Shown here piece after piece: positions 1 through 8,710 of a stretch of 64,000 bases of DNA (within the stretch, counting starts at the first letter, position 1; each line of letters starts with the position of its first letter). Under the pieces are notes generated by a model that saw nothing but the letters and a program-made list of their open reading frames with translations, made no database searches and had not been told where the DNA came from. The DNA comes from Planctomycetota bacterium (GTDB taxonomy: Bacteria > Planctomycetota > UBA8742 > UBA2392): NCBI GenBank assembly GCA_019636195.1, contig JAHBYA010000001.1, positions 34,642 to 98,641 of the forward strand, read 5' to 3'. The translations under genes and the position numbers were made by a program.

Positions 1-1169
1 TTCCGGTCCTTGCCCGGGGACTCTACGAGACAATCCGCTGGTAAACCCGTTGGCAAGCCCGGGAACGCGGCGAAACCGTCGTTGTCGGTTAGAGCCTCCA
101 ACTCCAGTTCCTCATACACCCACAGTTTTACGGTTGCTCCCGACAGTGGCTTGCCGTTCTGGATCGCGCGAATCTTGATTGTCACATTGTCGGGCAGGAT
201 AAATGGCCCGATGTCATGGATGCCGGCCCATGGCTCCACGGCGAATCTGCCACGAACCACCGTTCCCGCAGGCGGTTTCCATTCGATCCAGAGGGAATGA
301 CGCCCCGGTTCGGCTGTGTCGTCGGCAACGCGTACCATCGCCTGCGGAACCTTGCCTTCCAGCGCGAATACCCCGTTTGGGCCGGTACGTGCGACCATCA
401 GGTCTTGCGTGAGTGACACTCCGGAAGTTTCCTGCCAAGACCGCAGGGCCACTCGTGCATTGGAGCAAGGCTCACCGTCTGGGGTCTGTACCCAACCCAC
501 CAAAGCATCTCCGGCGCTCAAGGGTGTGAACGCAATACTGCGCCGTTCGCCAGGCTTCAATGTGACCTCACGCGTCCTGATCAGGATGCCTAGCTCCTCG
601 ACAGACTGATCGGGCAAAGTGATTTCATAGTTGATGTTCGGGATCAATTGAATCTCCGTCACACCATTGTCAGCCGTTTCATTTACAGTCACGTCCTTGA
701 ACGCTGGTTCCAATTCGGCAAGTTCTTGCGCGTACTCTCCCAGACCCAACCGCCTGGCAGTAACTTCTTCCCCGGCAACAACGCTGTTTCCCGGGCCCTG
801 CACGGCGACGGACAAGAACGCTAACTGTTTCAGATCGGGGAGTCGCTCATTTCGATGCTTTGCCACGTCAAACATTTCCGGCACATAACCATCGGCCGAC
901 ACGATGATACGGGCGGCATCCGTGTCTATCTCATCCCAGCTTCCCGTCCAAGGGCGAGGTCCCGTCCAAGTTCCGGCTGCATGCTCGCGCACGACAAGAT
1001 TGCGGTAACTGTCGGCGACCAATGCTACATTGGCTGTCTCGCCCGGCGAGTTTATCAACCAGACTTGCCGAGCAACGATGGCGATCATGCTCAGAGCCAA
1101 CGCCACCACACACAAATGTAGCCACTTCGTGCGAGGACCTGAACTGCGTGACCTGGACTTGCCGGTCAT
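1..1169 (-). CDS. Membrane-anchored protein with carboxypeptidase-regulatory/Ig-like repeats (3' partial)
   Basis: An open frame of about 389 codons runs off the left edge with no stop. It starts at ATG 1169 and overlaps the stop of the upstream gene by 4 bp (ATGA), so the two are translationally coupled. The N-terminus has a basic head (MTGKSRSRSSG) and one hydrophobic segment at about residues 15-35, consistent with a signal anchor. The rest looks like beta-sandwich modules: 'PDGEPCSNARVALRSW' and 'NGKPLSGATVKLWVY', each followed by a 'TDNDGFAAF'-type turn, are typical of carboxypeptidase-regulatory-like domains. Function unknown; probably an extracytoplasmic structural or binding protein working with its upstream partner. 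Base composition is less GC-rich than most of the window. Confidence 0.75.
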   Translation of the reverse strand, partial: MTGKSRSRSSGPRTKWLHLCVVALALSMIAIVARQVWLINSPGETANVALVADSYRNLVVREHAAGTWTGPRPWTGSWDEIDTDAARIIVSADGYVPEMFDVAKHRNERLPDLKQLAFLSVAVQGPGNSVVAGEEVTARRLGLGEYAQELAELEPAFKDVTVNETADNGVTEIQLIPNINYEITLPDQSVEELGILIRTREVTLKPGERRSIAFTPLSAGDALVGWVQTPDGEPCSNARVALRSWQETSGVSLTQDLMVARTGPNGVFALEGKVPQAMVRVADDTAEPGRHSLWIEWKPPAGTVVRGRFAVEPWAGIHDIGPFILPDNVTIKIRAIQNGKPLSGATVKLWVYEELELEALTDNDGFAAFPGLPTGLPADCLVESPGKDR

Positions 1170-4100
1170 TGAGTCTCCTCGCCTTTGATTTCAACTTCCG
1201 TCTCATTGATCTTTGGACCATCTCCCTGTGGGTTCTTGCGCTGGAGCGGTTTGGGCGTGGCCGTGATTGCTCCAGACTTGTTCGCATTCGAAGGGTTCTT
1301 TTCGATACGTGCATCCTGAGACCCTAGATGCGCTTCACCCTCAGGCGTGGGCCCAATCTCATAGATTATACGAACAATGTCCCCAACGCACGCTTCCGTC
1401 GCGCTCGACTCACAGATCAAGGAAATCGCAATCACCATCTCGCTGGTTCGAGGCCGAGCGTTGGCAGTATTGTTGTTATTCCAGCTCGAGCCCCAGTCAG
1501 CAAAGAAGGTGGATCGACCTACCATTGCGTGGGCTCCGGCGTGCGCTTTTACCTTGGCAATAGCATTCGAAGTAGTCGCTTCTCCGGCATCTTCATCCCA
1601 TGCTCCTTCGTCCTCGGGACTCGTGAGCCCGTAAAGCAAGTCATCGCGTTCATCCAGAGCTTCTTGCAAAATGAAATTTGCCCCCCTTATGGCCGCGTCC
1701 GCTGCATCCGTTGGAACCGATGGTATCTGGAACGGACCATCTTCCCTCTCCTTCTTCAGGGCAAAAGCCAGCTTCGTGTCCACATCGACGGCGACTTGCG
1801 GGCAAAAGATGTGCCGTTTTACAGCGCCGCTTACATCAAACTGCTCTATGTCTTTGAATTTGCGTCCCCCTCCTTTCGCTCGGATCGTGATTCCGACGGT
1901 AAGCGCGGAGAAGGCGTGGACATGAACTTTGGGTACACCACACGAGCCGATCCACGTGGCCGATAGCACCCACCATCCGTCAACTCGCTTGGACTTGACC
2001 TCAACCTTGTCAGATGTCTCCGTGCCGTCCGAGTACTTTAAGTTTTTCCTGCTCGTGCTCTCTACAGTGTTAGCAGTAACGGACGCAAAGGACGATGCGT
2101 ATCCGCCAAGCGCGCGCCGATGGTACTTTTGGATGTCCTGAAAAGACACGCGCTCGTGGTTGATGTAAACGTCCGGCACTTCCTGAGTTCCGTTTTTTAA
2201 CTTTTTGAAAACTTCCGATTTCTCGTTCACTTCGTCTAGGAACTGAATGTTTACTCGCCAACGGCAATCCGAGGCAGGTGGATTGCTACCTTGTGGTGCG
2301 GCGACAGGTTCCCGCCAAAGTGGTCCGCTGCCCCATTCCGGGTCCGGCTTTGGTGCAGTGTGATCCAACCCGTACGGTGCTTGGTCGCCCAGATCCCCGA
2401 CGCGGTTCTCGTTTGGCGAGATCGGGGGACGTGGCGCGACGTTGATGTAGATGTCCAGGTTCGTTGAATTCGTTGACTCCGTGTCGTAGTAATGGATGCA
2501 AAGTACATGCAATGCGTCGGCCCTTGCTGTGTATTGCAGACAGCGTTCGAGGTCTCCAGAATCTTCGACGCTCCAAGCGTGGGCGATGCGGACTATTCCG
2601 GTTGTCTCCGTGACTATCTGCCATAGCTCAATGAACAGGGCTTCGTCGCCATCCCTGGACATCCGCAAGTGTACTCTTTCGCCTTCGCTCAGATGGAATG
2701 CGACGGTGAACGCCCGCTCCGCTGTCACCTCAACTTCTGAGTTGGCGTAAGGAAGTTCCTCAGGGTCCGACTGCACAACGGTATCCACCACTTCAGAAAG
2801 CGTCACAACTGGAGCCGGCGGCTCCGGTGGGGTTTTGAAACCAGGGCCGACCACCCATGCGCCGACGCCATTATCGTTGTCGCAGGCCCGGATGCGCCAA
2901 TGATGTACGGTATTCCATGCCAGGACTGAACTGTAGAAGCAATGCATCGTGTCGCCGAACGTAACAGGTGTGCCGCCTCCGCTGAGTTGGCCCGAATCCC
3001 AAACAATGTCGGATGTGCCAAACCCATTGTCCACCGCGATCTGGACCTGCCACCATTGCGCGGCTCCGTCAACGTCGGCATCCTCAAAAATAGCCGCGAA
3101 CATCCATGACGGATTGGCGCTGTCTCCATTCCATACAACTCGCGGTCTCCACACTACCGGATCAATATTCCCACTGTCCGGTTCGATTACGACGATCAGT
3201 AAAGAGAACTGACTTGCCGACTCCGGGTTTTCCAGCTCCGCGGCTGTTATGAGCAACGTGTTGTCACCCAAATCGTCGCTGGCAGGTCGCCAGGTGAACC
3301 TTCCGTGTTTCCATGTAGCCGACGAAGGCAGCGGGCTCCCGTTCAGCGACACACTTACGTTTACGTCATCACCGTCAGGGTCCAAAATGCAGAACTCGGT
3401 CACCACGAAGGCGCCATACTCGACATTGATGCTCGGCCTTTCGGAGATCTCAGGTGGGCGGTTGACGTTCGCGACACTTATGCCAATGACAAGAAACGCC
3501 GACCAGCCCACTTCGCCTGCCGGCAAGTTGGACGGATACTCTGTTGCAACAACAACGATCTGTCGTTCTCCCGCGTCTGTGTAACCGGGCAGCCAACTGA
3601 ACTCACCAGACACCGGGTCCAGAACCGCCCCGACCGGCTCCCACACTGTGGCCACCATGCGATAGCGGATTACGCCGCTGGAGTTGGGCGTTCCAACTGC
3701 TTCAAACGTCAGGGGCTGACATTCTTTTACTTCAAACGGCGAGTTTTCGACGGACAAGCCGGGTGCGCTGCCGCTTCCGGCGCCAATTCGGTAAACAAGC
3801 GTGTACTCAATAGCGCTCTCAAACCCGGGATACTCCGACAATTGGTCCGTGACGCCCCGGTCAATACGAACAGCCAGAACCGCCGCTTCTTCCGGCACAA
3901 AGACAAGGAACTCGAGGTAGGCTGTAGTTTCGCTGTAAACACGGTGCCTGGGTACCCTCAAGTCTTCGATGTCTGCGCCCAAACCCACGCTGAACCCGAT
4001 GGGCGATGCGCTCAGAACCCGCACGGCGAGCACGGTCGGCCCGTTAACCGCCAGCGTGTAGCAATCCACGTCTGCCGTTGAGAGTGTCCCCGCCAAAGTT

Positions 4101-4225
4101 CCCTGCGGCGAATCCAACGAGTTGGCCTGTTCCGGCGAATCATTGGGTTCAGATTCTTCCGCATGAAGGGATGCGCCAAAGTACAAGAGTGCAGCCGTCA
4201 ACGCGACGTGCAGGTATGTTTTCAT
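1166..4225 (-). CDS. Large secreted multidomain protein with pre-peptidase C-terminal-like (PPC) and Ig-like domains
   Basis: About 1019 aa. ATG 4225 is chosen over an in-frame start 42 codons upstream because it has a GAGGGGC ribosome binding site and begins a clean signal peptide (MKTYLHVALTAALLYFGASLHA). The mature N-terminus 'EESEPNDSPEQANSL' is the usual opening of a PPC domain (about 24-145). Next come an Ig-like He_PIG-type segment (about 155-250, 'GEFSWLPGYTDAG'), a cadherin-like segment starting 'NRPPEI' (about 262-360) and an FN3-like stretch (about 375-480). The C-terminal 450 residues match nothing I recognise. No catalytic motif is visible. Export to the envelope is an inference from the signal peptide. 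It is coupled by ATGA to the downstream gene and preceded by the palindrome at 4298-4320. Confidence 0.85.
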   Translation of the reverse strand: MKTYLHVALTAALLYFGASLHAEESEPNDSPEQANSLDSPQGTLAGTLSTADVDCYTLAVNGPTVLAVRVLSASPIGFSVGLGADIEDLRVPRHRVYSETTAYLEFLVFVPEEAAVLAVRIDRGVTDQLSEYPGFESAIEYTLVYRIGAGSGSAPGLSVENSPFEVKECQPLTFEAVGTPNSSGVIRYRMVATVWEPVGAVLDPVSGEFSWLPGYTDAGERQIVVVATEYPSNLPAGEVGWSAFLVIGISVANVNRPPEISERPSINVEYGAFVVTEFCILDPDGDDVNVSVSLNGSPLPSSATWKHGRFTWRPASDDLGDNTLLITAAELENPESASQFSLLIVVIEPDSGNIDPVVWRPRVVWNGDSANPSWMFAAIFEDADVDGAAQWWQVQIAVDNGFGTSDIVWDSGQLSGGGTPVTFGDTMHCFYSSVLAWNTVHHWRIRACDNDNGVGAWVVGPGFKTPPEPPAPVVTLSEVVDTVVQSDPEELPYANSEVEVTAERAFTVAFHLSEGERVHLRMSRDGDEALFIELWQIVTETTGIVRIAHAWSVEDSGDLERCLQYTARADALHVLCIHYYDTESTNSTNLDIYINVAPRPPISPNENRVGDLGDQAPYGLDHTAPKPDPEWGSGPLWREPVAAPQGSNPPASDCRWRVNIQFLDEVNEKSEVFKKLKNGTQEVPDVYINHERVSFQDIQKYHRRALGGYASSFASVTANTVESTSRKNLKYSDGTETSDKVEVKSKRVDGWWVLSATWIGSCGVPKVHVHAFSALTVGITIRAKGGGRKFKDIEQFDVSGAVKRHIFCPQVAVDVDTKLAFALKKEREDGPFQIPSVPTDAADAAIRGANFILQEALDERDDLLYGLTSPEDEGAWDEDAGEATTSNAIAKVKAHAGAHAMVGRSTFFADWGSSWNNNNTANARPRTSEMVIAISLICESSATEACVGDIVRIIYEIGPTPEGEAHLGSQDARIEKNPSNANKSGAITATPKPLQRKNPQGDGPKINETEVEIKGEETQ

Positions 4226-4297
4226 GTTCGGCCCCTCGAATGAATCACTTGCGCTACCGCGCCAGCGTACTGGACGAAGGCCGCAAGCGGCAATAGA

Positions 4298-4320
4298 ATA
4301 TGTGCACACAGTGCACATAT
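4298..4320. promoter_or_regulatory. Perfect 10-bp inverted repeat, candidate operator
   Basis: Left arm ATATGTGCAC (4298-4307) and right arm GTGCACATAT (4311-4320) are exact reverse complements separated by ACA. The site lies in the divergent spacer between the secreted-protein gene (ATG 4225) and the cyclase-like gene (ATG 4457). A terminator is unlikely there; a dimeric repressor or activator site is the natural reading. The regulator is unknown. Confidence 0.55.
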
Positions 4321-4456
4321 GAGACCAGTTTGCTAACGTTGTTCCGTCCAACCACCATGCGTGTGAGTATCAGGACCCGAACGTGCGCTCACGCCTTCAT
4401 GACGGAACGGTCTTGCGCCTACCGTTGGCGGGTTTTGTTGCTACCTTTTGCGCCCC

Positions 4457-5368
4457 ATGCCGTTTGGTCGCAAAATCCCACGCGCAACGCTGGAGCGTTA
4501 CGCGGGCAAAGCGCTGGTTGAAGTCGCGCAGAAGAACCCCGACGTGCTCAAGCTCGGGGCTACGCGCCGCAATGTATCGCTGGTGTATCTCGATATCTGG
4601 GGCTTCACCGAGGTCACCAGCTACGCCTCGCCCCAAGCCGTGATTGACCTGCTGTGCGACTATTTTTCGCGCATGACCAACATTATCCGCGGTAACCGCG
4701 GCTTCGTGGACAAGTTTTTTGGCGACGCGATTTTTGCCATTTTCGGCGCGCCGCTGGATGACCCCCAGCACGCCCTGCACGCCTGCAACGCCGCGCTGGC
4801 CTGCCTGCGCGAGACCTTCAAGCTCGCCGCCGAGTGGCACGTGCAGGGTTTCGGGCGCATCAGCCAGAGCATCGGCGTGGTCACCGGCCCGGCCATTGTC
4901 GGCAACGTCGGCACCGACGAGCGCGCGATGTACACCGCCATCGGCGAAGCTGTAAGCCTGACGGTGCAGCTACAGCAGGCCAGCCGGCTGTATCGCGCGC
5001 CGATTATCATCTCGCGCGACACCAACAGCGCCGTGCGCGAGCAACTGCTTACGCGCGAGCTTGACGTGGTCAAGGTGCACGGCACCGAGCGCACGACGAC
5101 TATCTACGAGCTGATGGGCAACCAGGCCGACGCGCCCGAGCACCTGAAGATGCTGGCCGAGGTGTTCAACCGCGGCGTGGTGTCGTTTCGCCAGCGCGAC
5201 TGGGACCGCGCCGAAAAACGCTTTGCCGACGCCGACAAAATCTCCGGCGATGACGGGCCGTCGCGCCTGTACATCCGCCGCTGCCAGCTTTATCGCAAGC
5301 ACCCGCCACCACCTGAGTGGGACCACGTGCACGCCCACACCGTGCGCATGAACCAGCCGGGCCAGTAG
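4457..5368 (+). CDS. Class III adenylate/guanylate cyclase-like protein, probably catalytically degenerate
   Basis: 303 aa from ATG 4457; a TTG three codons upstream is possible. The catalytic-domain fold is clear: first metal Asp46 in 'YLDIWGFTEV', then 'GFVDKFFGD' with Lys86 and second metal Asp90, then 'GPAIVGNVG'. The final motif reads 'YTAIGEAVSLTVQL', where active family members have G-D-x-V-N-L-x-x-R-L. The base-selecting Asp is Glu164, the transition-state Asn is Ser167 and the transition-state Arg is Gln171. The C-terminus (about 230-303) is the TPR-like tail seen after many bacterial cyclase domains ('DGPSRLYIRRCQLY'). It may bind a nucleotide or act as a regulatory dimerisation module rather than make cAMP. 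No membrane segment. Confidence 0.85.
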   Translation: MPFGRKIPRATLERYAGKALVEVAQKNPDVLKLGATRRNVSLVYLDIWGFTEVTSYASPQAVIDLLCDYFSRMTNIIRGNRGFVDKFFGDAIFAIFGAPLDDPQHALHACNAALACLRETFKLAAEWHVQGFGRISQSIGVVTGPAIVGNVGTDERAMYTAIGEAVSLTVQLQQASRLYRAPIIISRDTNSAVREQLLTRELDVVKVHGTERTTTIYELMGNQADAPEHLKMLAEVFNRGVVSFRQRDWDRAEKRFADADKISGDDGPSRLYIRRCQLYRKHPPPPEWDHVHAHTVRMNQPGQ

Positions 5369-5451
5369 GCGCAATCGGCAAGGCTCGATTGGCAATGATG
5401 GGTGCCACGTCTCCCTTGCCGCTGGACGCTGCCTGATTGAAACTGCCGCCC

Positions 5452-6246
5452 ATGGCCGAGTCGCCCGTGACAACCCCGCTTCCATCGGGCATGAAGGGCC
5501 TGACTGTCGGCGTGCGCGCCTTTGTGGCGGGTTACAGGCTGATGCTGCCGGGCGGCGGAATGTTCCGGTACGCCGTTGCGCCGGGTCTGGTTGCCCTGTT
5601 CATTCTGCTTTCGCTTGCGGTGGGCGCGTTCTTTCTGGCGCGCTGGCTGCTGGTTGACTGGCTGACAAGCCTCGACTGGGCGCCGTGGCTGTCTTGGCTT
5701 GGCGGGGTTCTGGCGTTCGTGCTGGCTTTGGTGTTCAGCTACTTCCTGTTTGTGCCGGTGATGCGCATGCTGGGCCCGATCTTTCTGGACCCGATCGCTG
5801 AGCGCGTGCATCAGCGCGTTACCGGCCAGCCCTTGCCGCAAGCGCCTCCGATCGTGGCGATCCGGCTAGCGGGTTCGATTGTGCCGTCACTGAGGTCGCT
5901 GCTGCTGTCGTTGTTTGTCGAGCTGCCGCTGGCGATTTTCGCGATGTTGACGTTTGCCGGCGTTGTGGTGTCGGCGCCTGTCAGTGCCTTCCTGATGGGT
6001 TGGGACCTGGTTGACACTTCACTGTCACTGCACAACCTGAAGTGGTCAGCAAAGAAGGCATGGCTTCGGCGCAACTTCTGGCCCTGCATCGGCCTTGGCG
6101 GCACAGCCAGCCTGGTGCTGCTTGTGCCGGTGTTGAACCTGTTGGCTGTGCCGGCTGGCGTGGCTGGGGCGATGGTGCTGGTGCTGGCGGAACGAGATCA
6201 GGGGGGCAAACTGGAGCCTGACCCTTTTCATGGCCCGGAAAGGTGA
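5452..6246 (+). CDS. EI24/CysZ-family integral membrane protein
   Basis: 264 aa from ATG 5452; an in-frame TTG at 5437 is the alternative. The pattern is typical of the EI24/CysZ family: an N-terminal 'GLTVGVRAFVAGYRLM', then hydrophobic spans at about 40-65, 75-105, 150-185 and 205-235, with the conserved 'FLMGWDLVDTSLS' loop before the last spans. CysZ of proteobacteria is a sulfate permease, but many EI24 members have no known substrate and nothing nearby is sulfur-specific. Likely in the cytoplasmic membrane. The same-strand M23 gene downstream appears to have its own promoter. Confidence 0.8.
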   Translation: MAESPVTTPLPSGMKGLTVGVRAFVAGYRLMLPGGGMFRYAVAPGLVALFILLSLAVGAFFLARWLLVDWLTSLDWAPWLSWLGGVLAFVLALVFSYFLFVPVMRMLGPIFLDPIAERVHQRVTGQPLPQAPPIVAIRLAGSIVPSLRSLLLSLFVELPLAIFAMLTFAGVVVSAPVSAFLMGWDLVDTSLSLHNLKWSAKKAWLRRNFWPCIGLGGTASLVLLVPVLNLLAVPAGVAGAMVLVLAERDQGGKLEPDPFHGPER

Positions 6247-6272
6247 ACATTTGGCAGTTTTGTCCGTATAAT
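6244..6272 (+). promoter_or_regulatory. Candidate sigma-70-type promoter for the M23 gene
   Basis: A perfect TATAAT -10 hexamer lies at 6267-6272, with TGAACA (4/6 to TTGACA) at 6244-6249 and exactly 17 bp between. Transcription would start near 6279, about 48 bp before ATG 6327. The -35 box overlaps the stop codon of the upstream gene. Confidence 0.45.
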
Positions 6273-6326
6273 AAGCGAGCGCATCGGGACTAGATTGCGC
6301 AGCCCTGGGCAAGGGTGTAACAAACG

Positions 6327-7577
6327 ATGAACAACCAGACTGTTCCGGGTGACTTTGAGCCGGCTCGCCGCGCATGGATGGCGGCGGTCGGCGTGGGCGC
6401 GGGTTTGTTTGCTTTGCAGGGCGGCCTGGCAGCCCAACGCAAGCCGGACCCCAAAGCGCCAACCGAAGAAGAATTGAAGAAGGCGTACGAGGAAACTGAA
6501 AACCTCGTCAAGGTCGGCAGCAACCCTGACCGGCCCGGCATCGCGGCGTGGCAGCAGAAGCAGGGCATGAACCTGACTTGGCCCGCCAAGTACTACCTGC
6601 CCTGGCCTGCGGGCGTCGGCCACCAGGTTTACCAAAGCTGGAACGGTAACAAGATCGGCCCGCCGCGCGCGACGCACATGCAGGCGCAGAACTACTACGC
6701 GTGGGACTTTCACATCGTGCGCGGCCAGTACATCTGCGCCGCCCGCGACGGCAAAGTCACAAACGTGGTCGATGACCAGCCGCCGGGCAACGAGAACGCC
6801 AACGTGATCTACATTGAGCACGCCGACGGCGAAGTCAGCGTGTACGCCCACAACGGCAGCAACACCGCGCTGGTGGCCGTGGGCGACAAGGTGCTGGCGG
6901 GCCAGAAGATCTGCCAGGGCAGCAACGAGTCGATGCACCTGCACTTCTGCATCTGGAAGGGCATGATCGACTACCCGTGCCGCTTTATCGACTTTGCGGC
7001 CGACAACGGCGTGCCGCAGTACGGCCAGAACCCGGTCAGCGGCAACAAGGGCCCCGACAGCAACCAGATCGCCGAGATTCAGGCCGACTTCAACAAGGGT
7101 GAAGCCGCGTTTGAAAAGAAGGATTATCTCAACGCGCTCAAGTGGTACCTGGCCGCAACGGCCACAGAAGTGCGCGTAGAGGCCTACGAGCGCAGCCTTG
7201 AACGCATCGAAGAGTGCCGGCAGATCATTGACGCCGAGATCAACGCCGCCGTGGAAGAAGCCAGGGGCGGCGACATGGCCAAGGCCGAAAAGTCGCTGAA
7301 AGCGATCCAGAAGAAGTACGGCGACTTTGCCAAGACGCGCATCAACGCGGCGATGGACGAGCTCAAGAAGGATCCCAAGTTCCGCGACTGGGCCAACAAG
7401 CAGGCCAGCGAGAAGCTGTGGCTGGAAGCCCGCCGCGCCGAAAAGTTCGAGGAATGGAAGAAAGCCGAAGCCGCCTACCGCGAGCTGCGCAAGCTGTACA
7501 AGAAAGGCGAGCCCGAATACGACCTGATCCAGGAGAAGCTGAAGAAGATCAGCATCGGAAGAATTCTGGAGGAGTAG
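6327..7577 (+). CDS. Exported M23/LytM-like peptidase-fold protein with helical C-terminal region
   Basis: 416 aa. The N-terminus carries a twin-arginine-like export signal ('PARRAWMAAVGVGAG') ending near 'LAAQ'. The M23 domain spans about 75-240, with 'YYAWDFHI' (metal Asp127), 'CAARDGKVTNVVDD' and 'HLHF' (His204, His206). In the H-x-G-x-D motif the first histidine is Tyr; His117 ten residues before Asp127 may substitute, as in the 'YAxDF' M23 subgroup. Residues about 250-416 are charged helices with TPR-like spacing. It may cleave or bind a peptide cross-bridge in the envelope. Activity is uncertain. Confidence 0.85.
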   Translation: MNNQTVPGDFEPARRAWMAAVGVGAGLFALQGGLAAQRKPDPKAPTEEELKKAYEETENLVKVGSNPDRPGIAAWQQKQGMNLTWPAKYYLPWPAGVGHQVYQSWNGNKIGPPRATHMQAQNYYAWDFHIVRGQYICAARDGKVTNVVDDQPPGNENANVIYIEHADGEVSVYAHNGSNTALVAVGDKVLAGQKICQGSNESMHLHFCIWKGMIDYPCRFIDFAADNGVPQYGQNPVSGNKGPDSNQIAEIQADFNKGEAAFEKKDYLNALKWYLAATATEVRVEAYERSLERIEECRQIIDAEINAAVEEARGGDMAKAEKSLKAIQKKYGDFAKTRINAAMDELKKDPKFRDWANKQASEKLWLEARRAEKFEEWKKAEAAYRELRKLYKKGEPEYDLIQEKLKKISIGRILEE

Positions 7578-7601
7578 GCCCGAAAGCAGAAGTTACACGT
7601 A

Positions 7602-7627
7602 CAGCCCCGGCAGCAATGCCGGGGCTG
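7602..7627 (+). terminator. Rho-independent-type terminator after the M23 gene
   Basis: A perfect 11-bp stem (CAGCCCCGGCA paired with TGCCGGGGCTG) with a GCAA tetraloop begins 24 bp after the stop codon at 7577 and is followed by CTTGTTTG. The T-tract is modest. Confidence 0.7.
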
Positions 7628-7714
7628 CTTGTTTGCCCTTACCGCGCAGCTCCATTGCACTGGTGATTGCGCTGGCCTGTCGCTACGGCGTGCTGCCTTG
7701 CGTATGCTGGCGCC

Positions 7715-8710
7715 ATGTCGGCGACGTACTTTCCTTCAGACGAGATTGTCGCGCGTTATCGGGGCCAGCGTGCCCTGCGCGGCTACATCCGGCTTGCCCG
7801 GCCGTTCACGCTGATCCCGCCGATGCTCGGTATGGCTTCGGGTGGCATTGTCGCGTGGTTTGTGGCTGGGCCCAGCCTGGTCAGCGGGCGCGACTTTCTG
7901 GTCACGCTGTTGCTGGGCACGGTTGCCGCCGGCTTGCTCAACGCAGCCAGCAACGCGCTGAACCAGATCTTTGACATCGACATTGACCGTATCAACAAGC
8001 CTGACCGGCCACTTTGCACCGGCGATGTTTCGATCCTGGGCGCCGGCGTGTTTGCCGCGTTTACCGGGGCGTCGGCCCTGATCATTGCCTCCGCGATCTC
8101 GGTGCTCACGGGCCACTGGGGCACGCTGGCGTTGTTTGCGGCCGCCGGGGTGTTCAGCGCCGCCTACAGCGTGCCGCCTGTGCGCACCAAGGCGCGCGGC
8201 TGGTGGGCCAACGTGACGGTCGCTATCCCGCGCGGGGTGCTGCTCAAGGTCGCCGGCTGGAGCCTGGCCAAAAGCGTGCTGTCGTGGGAAGCGTGGTTCA
8301 TCGGCTTGATCATGGGCCTGTTCCTGTTCGGGGCGACGACCACCAAAGACTTTGCCGATGTGCGCGGCGACGCCGCCTACGGCGTGCGCACCCTGCCCGT
8401 GCTGTACGGGCCGGAAAGGGCCGCCCGCTACGCCGTGCCGTTTCTGACGTTGCCGTTTCTGCTGATCCCGCTTGGCGGGCTGGCAGGTGTGCTGACCGCG
8501 CGCATGTTTGACCTTGCAATGCTGGGCTTGATCAGCCTGCTGTGGGGCGCACACATTTCGGCGCGGGTGCTGGATGACCCGGACGCGCTCACGCACACCG
8601 AGAACCACCCGGCTTGGCGGCACATGTACTACCTGATGATCTTCCTGCAGGTCGGGTTCGTGTTTGCGTACATCCCCTACTCTTTCTTTGGCGGTCTGTT
8701 CCGTGGCTAA
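7715..8710 (+). CDS. UbiA-family prenyltransferase
   Basis: 331 aa from ATG 7715. The first Asp-rich motif 'NQIFDIDIDRINKPDRPL' (about residues 83-100) and the second 'DFADVRGD' (about 212-219) are both intact, with 'KARGWWANV' between. Eight or nine hydrophobic spans are visible. UbiA enzymes transfer a polyprenyl chain from the diphosphate to an aromatic or glycerol-phosphate acceptor at the membrane. The substrate cannot be read from sequence; quinone, geranylgeranylglycerol-phosphate and (bacterio)chlorophyll-type acceptors are possible. Its end overlaps the GTG start of the aminotransferase by 8 bp, suggesting a shared transcript. Confidence 0.9.
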   Translation: MSATYFPSDEIVARYRGQRALRGYIRLARPFTLIPPMLGMASGGIVAWFVAGPSLVSGRDFLVTLLLGTVAAGLLNAASNALNQIFDIDIDRINKPDRPLCTGDVSILGAGVFAAFTGASALIIASAISVLTGHWGTLALFAAAGVFSAAYSVPPVRTKARGWWANVTVAIPRGVLLKVAGWSLAKSVLSWEAWFIGLIMGLFLFGATTTKDFADVRGDAAYGVRTLPVLYGPERAARYAVPFLTLPFLLIPLGGLAGVLTARMFDLAMLGLISLLWGAHISARVLDDPDALTHTENHPAWRHMYYLMIFLQVGFVFAYIPYSFFGGLFRG

